A stretch of DNA of 64,000 bases from Cordylochernes scorpioides (GCA_030710605.1 CP092879.1:20413582-20477581); one strand, 5' to 3'. Positions 10,305-21,295 are shown, counted from the stretch's first letter. Numbers and translations are program-made. Notes: generated by a model not told the origin, from the sequence alone.

Positions 10305-10552
10305 AATTAACTAAGGATTAAATAAAATTATAATTGGACAATTCTTAGATGAGGTAAACGACACGTCAAATAGCACACTTATAAAGACAAGCAAAAATTT
10401 GCATATTTTCAATTTTACCGAATCGAATGGTTGCGATAAATAAATTCTACGACTTAAAATACCTAATTAAATTACTTTTAGCTTTTAGCGTTGTATATTT
10501 TAAAACATATCATTAAAAAACAAAAGTTTCTTATTTTTTGGACACCAGTGTA

Positions 10553-11311
10553 TATAAATCAATTATTAAAACTATATATTCAAATTATTCTACTTAGCTC
10601 ACGAACAGCGCCCTCTATCAAGTACTAAAAGGTTATAAATACGTTTAAAATCTAAATCTTCTCGATATTTTATTAATAATAGTTCGCTTAATAACACATA
10701 TAATATAATTATTTATATAATAACTGCTCTAATTTGAAATATTTGGTAGGTTTTATTTATTTATATATTTTCATTTTTATATATAACTGATCTAATTCGC
10801 CGTTTAAAATAACTGCTCTTGAAATATTTGGTATGTTTTATTTGTGTTCACTCTATTTCTATATATTTGAAGTATTATAATTTCCATGTTTCAAAAACCT
10901 ATTTCAAAAAGGTCGTTAGAAATATGTAATGCCTGAAATAGCTTTGCATGCGAATATTTATGATGCCAAGCGTAGCTTAATGGTTAGGTGTGCGGCTTCG
11001 TATTTCCACAACCTTGGTTCGAAACTTAGCCTGGGTGTCAGGTTATAGTCAAGGTTATAAATACGTTTAAAATCGATATCTTCTCAAAATTTTATTAATA
11101 ATAGTGTGTTCGCTTAATAATTAGAATACTTGATCTAAATCGAGATATTTATAGACGCTCGCTCGATTTGAAGATTTACACATGTAAAGTTTGGAGCGGG
11201 ACGTTTCACAAGAGTGACATCCACGGCGCCAAATTTATAATTGTAACGAATAGTGATTGAATAAAACATTTAATCGGGTAAACCCGGGCGTTGCCCGGGT
11301 CATTCGTCTAG
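10553..11311 (+). mobile_element. Helitron (family B), 3' part carrying a tRNA-like sequence
   Basis: The right end has a hairpin (CCCGGGCGTTGCCCGGG) followed by TCATTCGTCTAG and then T, the Helitron signature of a 3' hairpin about 10 bases before CTRR. The last 150 bp match the ends at 52750-52903 and 53200-53305. The 5' end was not found, so the left limit is only that of the neighbouring Tc1-B. Confidence 0.6.
10961..11040 (+). pseudogene. tRNA-Arg(TCG)-like sequence
   Basis: Cloverleaf-like: the 7-bp acceptor arms TGATGCC and GGTGTCA pair (with wobbles), an A-box-like TAGCTTAATGGTTAGG and a B-box GGTTCGAAA are present, and the anticodon loop carries CTTCGTA, read as TCG. The anticodon stem is decayed. 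It is a relative of 34598-34672. Either a tRNA pseudogene or a SINE head. Confidence 0.55.
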
Positions 11312-11506
11312 TATATATATTTTTTAAACCTTTTAACTTATTATTCAGTATTCGATTACTTACCATCGCTATATTGATATCCAATTTACAAGTTTGGGAG
11401 GCTTCATTCTGTAACCACAGCATTGGTTGATATGTGAACAATTTTGTATTCTCCATTCTAGCTGAAATAGGTAATATAAATAAACAATGTTTTAAACTAT
11501 CGTTGT

Positions 11507-12025
11507 GTGGAAACCTCGGCTGCTACGAACGAGAAAGTCTCTGAGAATGTAACTAAGTTAAGGGAAATTGAAGCCAGGACCGACTTTCTGGAGATGAAGC
11601 TGCGGGAGCCAAATCTCGTTTTCTACGGAGTTGAGGGAGAAGCGAATGAAGGACCAGCTGAAAGTCTTCAAAAAGTTAAATCTATTATAAAAGAAAAAAT
11701 GCTGATTCTAGAGAATATAAGTATAACTAAATGCCATAGACTTGGAAAGGCTAATAAATCGCCTATTTTGATTTCATTGCCTGAATATGAGGACAGAATT
11801 AAATTATTCAAAAATACGACTAAACTTAGAGATAGCAAAATTTACATAAGCAAAGACTACAGTAAAAAGATTAGAGATCAACGGCTTATTCTTATTGCTA
11901 AAAGGAAAGAACTTTTTGAAAAAGGCACTCGATCAAAGTTGAGAGATAACAAACTTTTTGTAAAAGGTGTAGTTTATGAAGCTGTAAATGGCCAAGTTGT
12001 CAATACTAATGGAAATAAGATATAG
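11507..12025 (+). pseudogene. LINE ORF1 protein, N-terminally truncated
   Basis: 172 codons to TAG. An initial coiled-coil-like segment (K-L-R-E-I-E-A-R-T-D-F-L-E) leads to N-L-V-F-Y-G-V-E-G, H-R-L-G-K and I-L-I-S-L-P, the pattern of the L1/CR1-type ORF1 RNA-binding domain (RRM-like plus C-terminal domain). In the family this binds element RNA as a trimeric chaperone. The frame has no stops; it lacks a native start because the copy is 5'-truncated. Confidence 0.75.
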
Positions 12026-12768
12026 CTAAAACAGTTTTTTTTTTTTTTTAATCATATTTCCACTATATATATTTTTTTCGCTAATAACCACAATACCCTA
12101 TAGCTTCACATTGCAATCTTATATTTAAATTCCCAAACTTTTAGTATTTTGATCTTTTCTTATTTAATTTGATTTCACAATGTTTTTGTTTTTAGGATTT
12201 GTATTTTTACGCACTTTACCTTATTCATATGTAATTATATCTAAAAGCGCACCTAACTATGTAAATTTATCATTACCAACATATGTAAATTTTAACTTTT
12301 GTTTTTGTGCACCTTGATTCTTTTTCTTTAAAATGACCATTCTTTATTCCTGCCATTACTTTTTAAAAAAGAAAAAAGATTTACATGTTCATTCTTATTT
12401 ACATATTTTCCTTTTTGTATATATTACCTTTTGCCTACTGATTATTGCCTTTTCACAAATGCCTTTTATTTTTCTTATAATCACCAAATGTTTTCCACTT
12501 ATCCTTTGTTAATGTAATTTTCATATTGTTTGCAATGTTCTTCATATTCTCATGTTATACTTTTGTATTTATCATTCATTTTATTTCTCTTCCCCATTAA
12601 TGATATATGTGTAATATATGTTTAAAGTCACCCTGTTTGCCATACCGCAATTGTAAATACTTTATCTCTCCCTTTTCCCCTGTGTTTAATATTGTTTGTA
12701 ATTCAACGGCGAATCCGTATAGGGCAAGACGCCCTAATAAAGTTGTTTTTTTTTTTTTTTTTTTTTTT
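12026..12768 (+). other. LINE 3' region without ORF2
   Basis: AT-rich non-coding sequence ending in the conserved 3' motif and about 22 T residues. No reverse transcriptase or endonuclease remains. Confidence 0.6.
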
Positions 12769-12886
12769 GTTTTAAACTATCGTTAATAATAGATTCATTT
12801 TTTCATAAGCGCATATGCGATAAGGAAAATCTTGCCATTCGATATTGCGTTAAAATCATACATTTTATCGATATCCTATTAACATA

Positions 12887-13260
12887 ATGAGACAATTTAC
12901 ATCGGTTAAATGTGAAACATCTTTGGAAGATTCGTTCTTTACTCTAGCACCTGCGGATGTGATCAGCGCCCCTCAGGACACTGCCGCATCTGATAGAGAA
13001 TCCAATAATCCCTGGCCTGGAACGTCAGACGTCAGAGGCGTTGTCCAAAGTAAAGTCTTTGGGTCTGGAGAAAGATGAGTCTCTCCAGGCTTTTACCCAC
13101 AATGTGTAAAAATGAACAAGTTTCTTGCCAAATTCAACAACGATCAGAAGAAATTAATCGACATCCTGGCCAGCACGCTTATGTCTCTTACAGGGGGAAC
13201 AAGTAGCATCCTGTATAAGAAGCTGTTGCGTGCCAGAACCTCTGATAGGCACATTAAATG
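12887..13260 (+). other. Two small unrecognised ORFs
   Basis: A 63-codon ORF (12887-13078) is followed by a 49-codon ORF (13111-13260; includes L-I-D-I-L-A-S-T-L-M-S-L). Both have higher GC than the surroundings and protein-like composition. They could be remnants of a gag-like gene or host exons; no domain recognised. Confidence 0.2.
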
Positions 13261-13401
13261 AGCTTCCGAATTACGACCCTAAATGCGCGCGGTACACATT
13301 GACCTACCCACTTTGTGGAAAGAACTCTCACGGTACACCGGTGGCGGAGACTTTCCCGCGGTAGACACTACCAATGAAGACTGTATACATATATATTTGT
13401 T

Positions 13402-13701
13402 GTGTATAAATTTATCATTATATTTCAATATTGCAGATTGTGGATTTCGACAAAAAAATATAAGACGCCGCAACTCATGCGTTGGCTAAGGATGGCCCCT
13501 GCCCTAGCTCGCTCAACGCGGGATGCGCTTCTAGACACGCATCGCCTGAGGGCCAACTGCCAGCGTCTCCTGCTGGAAAACCCCAACTACAGCTATTATT
13601 CGGAGAAGGAAGCGGAACCCATCGTCTTGCAGGAATCGGCGAAGTTCATTACCCGCCTTACCAGCAAGAGTACGCGCGGAAGGCACTGGCCTCAACATTA
13701 A
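13402..13701 (+). other. Unrecognised 99-codon ORF
   Basis: GC-rich in its last 70 codons (L-A-R-S-T-R-D-A-L-L-D, then Y-S-Y-Y-S-E-K-E-A-E-P-I), with a plausible acceptor TATTGCAG at 13437. It may be an exon starting near 13438 or transposon residue. Not identified. Confidence 0.2.
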
Positions 13702-13929
13702 AAAATAAAAAATAAATAAAATGAGAAACGATCAGGCAGTAAAATCACTGAAACCCCATAACATGGCAACTTAAATGAACATTTTAGAATACCAACCACC
13801 ATCTTTCTAGATAGATATCACTTAATCGTTGATTTATTGTAGGGCAAGAAGCAGGAGATTATTCATCAATTATACAATAGGATATAAGAACCATAATATT
13901 AACCAATAACAGTACAATATCGTAGAAAT

Positions 13930-14275
13930 CAGCCGTTATCCATCAATTCCAAAACATATTTAGGAAGCAAGGTGTTACCTATCAATTATCAACATTTCCA
14001 TAAATAGGGAAGGAACTAGAGTGTGAATCACCAACTTCACAAGTAGAGTCGAGACCAGGGTGGTGTCCATTTATTCCAAAATTAGTGTAGAGTGTAGAAT
14101 GTTGCCCATATTTCCTTAAGTAGGCAAAGGGCCATGGTGTTACTAATCTATTCCACAAGTAGGGTAGTAGTCCCAAGATTTTCCCTCAAGTTCCATGAGT
14201 AGGGTAGGAATCAGGGTAATACGCACCAATTCTATAAGAAGTCTCGGGACCAGGGTGATGTTCATAGAGATGGGT
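13930..14275. repeat. Degenerate minisatellite overlapping a channel exon end
   Basis: Irregular 45-60-bp units with the themes CAAGTAGGGTAG and ACCAGGGTGATG. The last units run into the 3' end of the exon at 14227-14369, so the array seems built from the exon/intron boundary region. Similar words flank the other exon copy (17482-17500 and 17818-17832). Confidence 0.45.
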
Positions 14276-14369
14276 TGAGATGGATCTTTGACTGGAATGG
14301 CGCCTTTGTCGTAGCCTTGCAATATTGTGTCCCGGATCTTTTTCTCGGGGTGTTTGACAATCATGGCAT
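14227..14369 (-). CDS. N-terminal exon of nicotinic-receptor-like channel
   Basis: A 143-bp exon between GTGTCTGTAG (acceptor) and GTGCGT (donor, 14226-14221). It encodes I-R-D-T-I-L-Q-G-Y-D-K, then P-V-K-D-P-S-Q-P-I and a hydrophobic strand to I-E-L, matching the start of the mature N-terminus of nicotinic subunits (helix plus Y-D-K...P-V and first beta strand), whose second exon has about this size and end point. On the same strand as 54-302 and upstream of it, so both can belong to one gene. The exons that should lie between were not found. Confidence 0.6.
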
Positions 14370-14399
14370 CTACAGACACCATCCACACATGTATTGAGG

Positions 14400-15480
14400 A
14401 TTTATTACTCAATCAAATGCGAGTTTAGACATAGGCAACAATGAAACACCCCATTTTGCGTGTGAGTAGATTTATAATAAGTTCAATTAAATAAATATCT
14501 AATTCATTTCGTAAGAACATCCTCAAAAAAGAAATAAATGCATCTACAAACCACAGCGAAGGTTGGAAATAGAAATAATGTTTACATATTTACATAAGAG
14601 CTTATTTTATTTTTCTTTTGGCTCCTCGCACTGTTTGCAAACATATAGGTCTTCAGGATAATAAATTTCCAAGTTTCTACAGATTATAGGTATATAATTG
14701 CAAGTAGTAAGTTGTGTTTATTCCTTAGGTTTGCAGCCTCACAGGATGAGCACTCAAATCCTAGCCTCGTACTATTGTTAGAAGCAAGTAATTTATATCG
14801 TTTATTTTAGATCGATTTTTCACATATTGATATTCCTTCTCTATTTAATTAAGTATTAGTTCGTATATTATATATTGTCCAATTCTATCTTTGTTTTTAC
14901 ATTAAAGCAGGAAGTAGAAGCGATATTATAGTATAATCAAAAAAGTGTTTTTAGATATTTTGAATTTTTTTGTGTAAAAAAAATTCCAAGTTTTTTAAGA
15001 ATGCCAAATATGAGAGGAGTTAATTGGAGATATTTTCTCGTTTAAATAATTATAAGGTCGATTTTTATGTTTATATAAATTTGTTATTTATGTTTTTATT
15101 GAAGAAAGAAATTTAACTTTCCAATTTTTGAAGACTATATAATATCGAAGTTGAAGGAGGTATTCACATTTCTGGCCATCAAATTTACTATATCAGATAG
15201 AAAGGCAAATAACAAAATGATATTTATTAGAGGAATACATTATATTGGAAATATAACAAGCAATTAAAATTTCAAGAGATTTGGACTTATGAATCCTGAG
15301 AAATCATTACCAAGAGGAACATTGCTGGCATCAATAACTCATACGCCTGAGAATGGAGTCAAACATAAATTAGACGACATGTACAGGTATAGCTTCCCAT
15401 TCGGCACGATACCACAGTTAATGTACAGTAGTGACTGGCGTATGGAGGCGAGCCAGATGTTCATAAACCATTGACAGGAC
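14400..15480. other. AT-rich intron/intergenic sequence
   Basis: No recognisable repeat. A 61-codon ORF at 15289-15474 has no known features. Confidence 0.35.
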
Positions 15481-15484
15481 GTTT

Positions 15485-16455
15485 TTCTATTCGTGACTTG
15501 TCATAAGAACGTGCTAGATAGGGCAGCATTGGACCATATTTTGAATGTAGGAAGATCCGTACAATACCGACAACATGCGGTCGTGTATTATCCTTATGAA
15601 ACGTAGCGTTTCCTAGGATTCTAATAGAGGGTACTGCCACAATGCAAACAAGAATTGACCGAGACGTGTATTCAATATGTCACCCCATACCATCATTCCT
15701 GGTGATGGGCCAGTATAACGAAGTCGTGTGCACGCTGGCAATGTGCCTTCTCCACAATGGCGCCAAACACAGATGTGGCCATCATGGTGCTTGGATTCGT
15801 ATGAAAACACGAAATCTCGCCATTCCTGGGTCCAGGTTTGTCGTTGATCACACCATTGAAGGCGCTCCTGTCTGTGCTGTTGCATCAAGGGTACCTGAAG
15901 CAATGGTCACAGAGCGGACAGGCCATGCTACTGAAAATGTCATCGAACAGCACATTTTGACATACAAACGTCCCCAATTCTTGACTCAAGGCTCTTGACG
16001 TGGCTATACGATCCGTTTAGGTCATACAGTAAACATGTTAGCGATGACTGTTAGTGATAGGGGACCGCTGAGAATCCAGTACGATGTCAGGTCCTGAAAC
16101 CATCGATTCCATATTCTGTTAACAGTCATGAGACTCAACCAGCGCGAGTAGAAAGCTACGAAACGATACATTTAAATCCTATCTATATCATATTCAGAAA
16201 CGTGTTTGTAAGCATTTCACTTCTTAAACGAGACATCACGACAACTTTTCACAACGAAGAAACGTTTCAAATGCAATTTCTGCATGAGAAACATTTTTTA
16301 CAATCTCTTCTTCTCAGCACATAGGTGTCTCTACAGTGCCTATGAATCCGTTAGAAATAAAATCATTTGCATATCACAACATATTCTTCCTATCGTATAA
16401 ATATGACATCTGTAATGTATCAGTTTCGTGGATAGAAATATCAATGGCCAGTAGT
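15485..16455 (-). mobile_element. Decayed Tc1-like transposon (Tc1-C)
   Basis: A right terminus reading inward CACTACTGGCCATTGATATT lies at 16455, next to TA. A transposase remnant is on the minus strand. The left terminus was not identified, so the left limit is approximate. Confidence 0.65.
15613..15903 (-). pseudogene. Tc1-C transposase fragment
   Basis: Contains R-L-Q-W-C-D-Q-R, W-R-D-F-V-F-S-Y-E-S-K and M-M-V-W-G-D, the region around the first catalytic residue of Tc1 transposases; the expected F-S-D-E-S has Tyr for Asp. Flanking sequence is full of frameshifts. Non-functional. Confidence 0.7.
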
Positions 16456-16803
16456 GTATTAAGAGTTAAAAGAAATTAGAGCTTGAAATGAGTATATTTT
16501 ATTTCAATTTAAAATAACTCTCTTTCGAGCTAATCTTTTCAACATTCCTATTTATTTATAATAAGGACATTATGCTGGTCAAATATGGGTTATAAATTTA
16601 TTTTCCCGTTTTGACCACTTTCACCCAACTTTTGCCTTGCATGCCTACATGCTAACACAGATTTATAGCCCTAATTTGTCTAGCTTGTTGGCCTTATTAT
16701 AGGGGAATAGGTCAGTTGAAGAAAATTTAGCTAGAAAGCTATCCTTTGAAAATTCAGATATTTTAAGCAGATTGGGAGAAGCAAGCGCTTAGTTTAGTAG
16801 ATA

Positions 16804-17029
16804 CACTCACGGACAAAACTTGAGGAAGTAGAAACACTTTGATGTCTATGATTGTCTGTTTATTTGGAGGGGGGTGGGGAGATAAAGGCAATTTTTTTTA
16901 TTCACACTTGATTATATTCCGTGTTTCTTCAATAAAGGATAATGTGTATCAAATATCTTTCAGAGGTATTGTCTGAATCCCGATATACATGCTAAAAGGT
17001 ACAAATTCCCTAAGTTTTGTCCATAAGTG
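16804..17029. repeat. Tc1-type MITE
   Basis: About 24-bp imperfect inverted termini (CACTCACGGACAAAACTT and its partner CACTTATGGACAAAACTT) flanked by TA. 226 bp with no coding sequence. Confidence 0.65.
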
Positions 17030-17840
17030 TATTAGTAAAATAAAATTTTTGTTGTTGTTGGAAGGAATTTTCTGTATATTTGTAATATATGTTGTTTATC
17101 TTAATTAAAATTTCGAGCATTTAACACAAAATATATACTAAAGAAACGGTCTTCACTCCGTATAATTAGCAACTTTTGTGAATTGAGCTAAATCATGTGG
17201 GCAGAAGAGATATTCTCATTATACAAAACTAAGGTTATAAACCATCTGATAAATATTTCGACATATAGATATAGTGGGACAATACATTTTAATACTCCAA
17301 TATAAAAAATCTTTTATTCATATAAATATACATACTTATACTAATGAGTGTAGAATAATACCTCAATATTTGTAAGAATTTATTAACCCAATCTCACACA
17401 ACAGTTTAAATAGCTGATATTGAGTGGTTAAAACATTGCATATTTACAAGTAGAAAAGAAACAAGAGTGTTACCACCAAGTATGGTAGGAACCAGAGATT
17501 ACACAATAGGAGTAGGGACGTCTATTTATTTATTTCAATTCAAAACGCTATGTCCCCCTAGGGACACTTGCGCTAAATGTACATACAAATATAACAAAGA
17601 AAATATTCAACATGGAAAGATACATGGAAAGATTCATAAATATTATTTACATATAGAGATATTCTTTGAATTTTATTTACAGTTACATCATTAAATTTAA
17701 AATATATACATATATACACACATATACACGCATACACCTATATATTGTTTACAACATATAATATGTCCAATATTTTCTTGAGATCGTTACATCAAAGACC
17801 ATTTTTCTTAATGAGAAAAGTAGGGACTAAGGTACATTAC
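17030..17840. other. AT-rich spacer
   Basis: Contains a short ORF at 17467-17694 that I regard as chance, and TA/CA-rich runs at 17700-17750. Confidence 0.35.
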
Positions 17841-17978
17841 CCAAAACTTCTTTAAGAGGTTCCATGCGCGAGGTAATTGGATCAACCAGATGTTTCACGG
17901 AATGGACGCCTGCTGTGTCGTAGTCTGACAATATATTGTCCCGGTCCTTGTTCATGGAGGCCTTGGCAACCATGGTCC
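17841..17978 (-). pseudogene. Second, diverged copy of the channel N-terminal exon
   Basis: 138 bp between acceptor TTTTCTGTAG and donor GTAATG. It encodes R-D-N-I-L-S-D-Y-D-T-A-G-V and V-D-P-I-T, aligning with 14227-14369 (R-D-T-I-L-Q-G-Y-D-K). The proline/valine pattern is weaker and the length differs by 5 bp, which changes the phase. Could be the exon of a tandem paralogue, an alternative exon, or a dead duplicate. Confidence 0.5.
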
Positions 17979-18396
17979 CTACAGAAAACAACCACAACAC
18001 ACATGTCTTGACTACATTTCCCCTTTATTTAAATATAATTTATATACCATATAGAAGAATACAATGTCTCAATAATGATTGCTTCTATGGTTAATTATAT
18101 TTATATTTAATAGAAATACATTAATAATTAGAAAGTGATTACCACATTTTAATATACAACGTAATAAATTTATTAGATAAATGAGAGAGAGAGATCCGAT
18201 TTTGTACAGGTTTTTGTCAAAGAAATGTGTTTTCTCGTGCAAAATTTATTCAAACAAAATATATTTTCTATAGAAAGAAAGGCTACCTTTCACATCAAAA
18301 TAAACTCTTAAACCAAGTATCATCTATTGACCGACCCTGAAAATAAACGGACTCAGTGACAAAGCCATTACTCTAGCTTTTCTAAATACAAAGCGC

Positions 18397-18446
18397 CCAC
18401 CTGGAGACCATGGTTTCGGGCTAATGGCTTTCATCAGTTCAGTGCG
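18397..18446 (-). ncRNA. Hammerhead-ribozyme-like motif
   Basis: On the minus strand: CTGATGA (18437-18431), a short stem-loop region, GAAA (18417-18414), C, the tetraloop CATG and GTC (18408-18406). Helix III is ACC/GGT; helix I can form between CACTGAA and TCCAGGTG with one bulge. Helix II keeps only its two inner pairs, with two A-C mismatches where G-C would be expected. All listed core bases are present, so this is the best hammerhead candidate in the window; activity is doubtful because of helix II. Confidence 0.5.
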
Positions 18447-18604
18447 AGCTTTGATTCATCAGATCCGCACAGGACTCCAGCTTCTTCAGGATTTACCAAA
18501 GAGATGTTTATCTGGCTAAATAGCTAGGACAGTTTTTTCAAAATATATTTTATTATACAAGTATGCTATCAATAGCAATAATAAAAAATCATTGAAGATA
18601 TAAT

Positions 18605-19210
18605 TCATTAATATTAAACATCTAAGATAATATGAATATTCTCATAGCATATATGGAGTTAAAACTTAGAATTGATTCATATAATTGTCGCTTTGTTCTT
18701 CGTCAACATGTTTTTATCTCTATATCTCTAAATACGGATAACTTTGAACATATCTTGTTGGAATCACTAAATGATTCTGGTGTGATGGAAAAATTCTCAG
18801 AACTTAATACACATCCTTTCTCTCTCTAAAAACTTGAGCTAGAATTGAATTTCCATTCAAAACAATTGCAATTGTGTAATTGAACAATAGCCTGTTATTA
18901 TCACAATAATTCAATTACAATCAATCTGTTATCACAAACAAATATACAAATAAACACATAGTCTTTTTACATAAAATGAAAGGATCTAAAAGCAGAGAGA
19001 GAAAGGTTGTGTATTAAGTTCTGAGAAGTTTTCCTTCACACCAGAATCATTTAGGGATTCCAACGAGATATGTTCAAAGTTATCCGTATTTAGAGATATA
19101 GAGATAAAAACATGTTGACGAAGAACAAAGCGACAATTATATGAATCAATTTTAAGTTTAACTCCATATATGTTATGAGAATATTCATATTATCTTAAAA
19201 TGATTAATAT
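18605..19210. repeat. Foldback element with about 215-bp arms
   Basis: 18609-18832 and 18995-19210 are inverted copies of each other (about 93% by eye), with a 160-bp AT-rich spacer. The 65-codon ORF in the left arm is not convincing. Non-autonomous element or inverted duplication. Confidence 0.75.
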
Positions 19211-19249
19211 TGATGAATACACAATATTATTGATTATACACAATACAAA

Positions 19250-19460
19250 CCTCTACTGTCCTTACTGCGATGAAAAATATATTGGGAGGGCTTGGCTCAT
19301 TAGTGGTGAACCCTCCCAGCGGTTTCGCCAATTTAATCCACCAGACCGCTTCTCAAAGCTCTAATACTGTATTGGACGATTCTACTTATATACGCAGCAC
19401 TGAAGAGTGGAATCTCAGAAATGGTTTTCAAGAAAACTATGGACATAGTCATTTTACCAC
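19250..19460 (+). repeat. MITE of the GGGAGGG-hairpin family
   Basis: Starts CTCTACTGTCCTTACTGCG and contains GGGAGGG...AACCCTCCCAGCGG and GGTTTCGCC. About 210 bp, closely matching 38484-38688 and 38831-39053. Confidence 0.65.
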
Positions 19461-19905
19461 AATACCTAAAATATAACCAATATGTTATATTACCAATAAA
19501 TGTACAATTGCACATAGCCAATTATCAACACAAAACTCTAACTACACAAAATATGTTATCCCCAATAAATGTGTGAAATTACACCTAGCCTGTTTCACCA
19601 CAATACTTCAACTTCAAACAATTCTTTTATCACCAAAAAATGTGAAATTAAACATAGCCTGTTTTCCCCACAATAATTCAACTACACACATTCTGATATC
19701 ACCAACAAATGCACAATTATACAGATAACCTATTATTACCAAAATACTTGAATTACAAAAATCTGTTATCACCAACAAGTGTACATTTACACATAGCGTT
19801 TATTATTACCACAATACCCCCTTAGCTATGAAACAATCTGTAACCATCAACAAATCTACAATAAAGCATGTCGATTTAACCACAATATTTCAAACAATAT
19901 CAATT
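19460..19905. repeat. 60-75-bp minisatellite, left block
   Basis: At least six degenerate units with CACCAACAAATGTACAATT, CACATAGCCT and CCACAATACTTCAA. The array resumes at 21296 after inserted elements. Confidence 0.65.
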
Positions 19906-20036
19906 CAGGTTGTAGACTTTATCAACCTTGTTTTATAAAAGGTTTATTGTCCTTGATGTTTCGGCGACCCTCTATCGATCTTTTCAAAAGAAGCAAAGCT
20001 TATTGGGGAAGTATTGTCTTTGACAATGTTTGTCTT
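19906..20036 (-). mobile_element. PLE tail, left inverted copy
   Basis: On the minus strand: GGGTCGCCGAAACATC, then AAGGACAATAAACC. It is inverted relative to 21187-21295. Together they were a back-to-back pair of PLE tails before the LINE inserted. Confidence 0.55.
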
Positions 20037-20054
20037 GATAATATTTCACTAATA

Positions 20055-21166
20055 CCTGGGGTATCCGCTAACCCTATCAATTTCATTTACCCAAACAGCT
20101 TTCATTTTAAGGGTAAGGCCATAGCAGCTATAGGAGCTGTATGGGAGATTCTTATGAAATCCAAATTAAATTATTTTCACTCAACAATGAAGCTGCTCGA
20201 TACCATAGTTATAACAACTCTACTATTTCTTCTCCAATCTGGTCAGATGAACAAGAGTTAATATTGAATAAAATCCAAGATACCTTTCTGAGACGATATC
20301 TAAATCTCCCAAATTATACCCCAGGATATATTTTAAGGATAGAAACAGGAAGAACATCTCTCGCAGTGATATCAAAAAAATTATTGTTAAAATTCTGGCT
20401 AAGAATGTTAAAAATGGACACTACGAGATTACCTTCAATCTGTTTGGCTCACTTGTGGGATGTTTATACCTCTACAAGACAAAATATTAGGTTTACATAG
20501 AGTTTAACAAATACACTTAATAACGCCGGTTTCTCATGGCTTATTGGATGCTCGGATCACAATATATTGCAAAGTTATATTCCTTTGATTATTAGGATAA
20601 TGTCAGATCAATCGATACAAGAAGACCAATCACAAGAATAAAAAATTCAAAAGTTTATCCACATTATAAAAATTTCCATATGTCAATAAAATAGAATGCT
20701 ACCTAACCGATGATTTTCCTTTACCACTCAAACGATGTATAGCTCAATCGAGAATACTATTTACAGTTAAAAAAAAAACCCCGTTCTGACGTTTGAGGCC
20801 AAAAACTTAATGTGTACACTGTGTGACAAGGAAATTATTGAATAACTCTTCCATTATCTGCTTAATTGTACAGTCCTTGATGCAGAGAGAAAAGCCCTAT
20901 ATCAACAAATTAAATGTAGCGACATTTCACCCTACGTATTGCTTTCAAAAATATCAGCAAACAAATCTAATGCGATAGCTTATTATAATATTTTTAGATC
21001 ATCATTATGTAAGGAACAGTCAACAAGTGAATGACTTTGAGATGAAGAGTAAAGCCAGTTCAATTTCTATTTCACTACCTATGTAAATAACACAAGATGA
21101 TTATTACCTTACCCAATTGGGAGAATCTGTATGGGGCAAGTCCCTAATAAAGGCCTTTGTATATGG
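20055..21166 (+). mobile_element. 5'-truncated LINE with 18-bp target duplications
   Basis: GATAATATTTCACTAATA flanks it at 20037-20054 and 21167-21184. It holds the C-terminal part of ORF2 and the 3' end (GGGGCAAGTCCCTAATAAAG) shared with 12723-12743. Confidence 0.8.
20060..20500 (+). pseudogene. LINE ORF2 C-terminal fragment (RT thumb and beyond)
   Basis: First frame has A-I-G-A-V-W-E-I and K-L-L-D-T-I-V; after a frameshift near 20230 the other frame reads Q-D-T-F-L-R-R-Y-L-N-L-P, T-P-G-Y and L-R-I-E-T-G, typical of the post-RT region of CR1/L2/Jockey-type LINEs. No catalytic RT motif remains. Confidence 0.65.
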
Positions 21167-21186
21167 GATAATATTTCACTAATAAG

Positions 21187-21295
21187 CTTTTTCAATATTT
21201 GGAAAAGGACGATACTCTCCGGGTCACCGAAACGTCAAGGACAATAAACCTTTTATAAAGGTTTGATGGAGAAATTCTACAACCTTTTTGAATTT
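21187..21295 (+). mobile_element. PLE tail, right inverted copy
   Basis: CTCCGGGTCACCGAAACGTC then AAGGACAATAAACC, a GAAAC-GTC arrangement as in hammerhead ends of PLEs. The CTGATGA box is decayed (CGATA remains). Confidence 0.55.

Larger units (their letters stand above)
8872..10550 (-). mobile_element. Tc1-like transposon (Tc1-B), nearly intact
   Basis: Inverted termini CACTGGTGTCCAAAAAA at both ends, flanked by TA at 8870-8871 and 10551-10552. The element is 1679 bp including a 182-bp PLE fragment at 8972-9153. It holds one transposase gene on the minus strand. Confidence 0.92.
11505..12768 (+). mobile_element. ORF1-only LINE copy with 16-bp target duplications
   Basis: GTTTTAAACTATCGTT flanks the insert at 11489-11504 and 12769-12784. 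It starts inside LINE ORF1 and, after that ORF, passes through 740 bp with no ORF2 to a 3' end (GGGCAAGACGCCCTAATAAAG, 12723-12743) and a T-rich tail. The same 3' end occurs at 21136-21152 and 46470-46492. Structure resembles HAL1-type half-LINEs. Confidence 0.8.
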
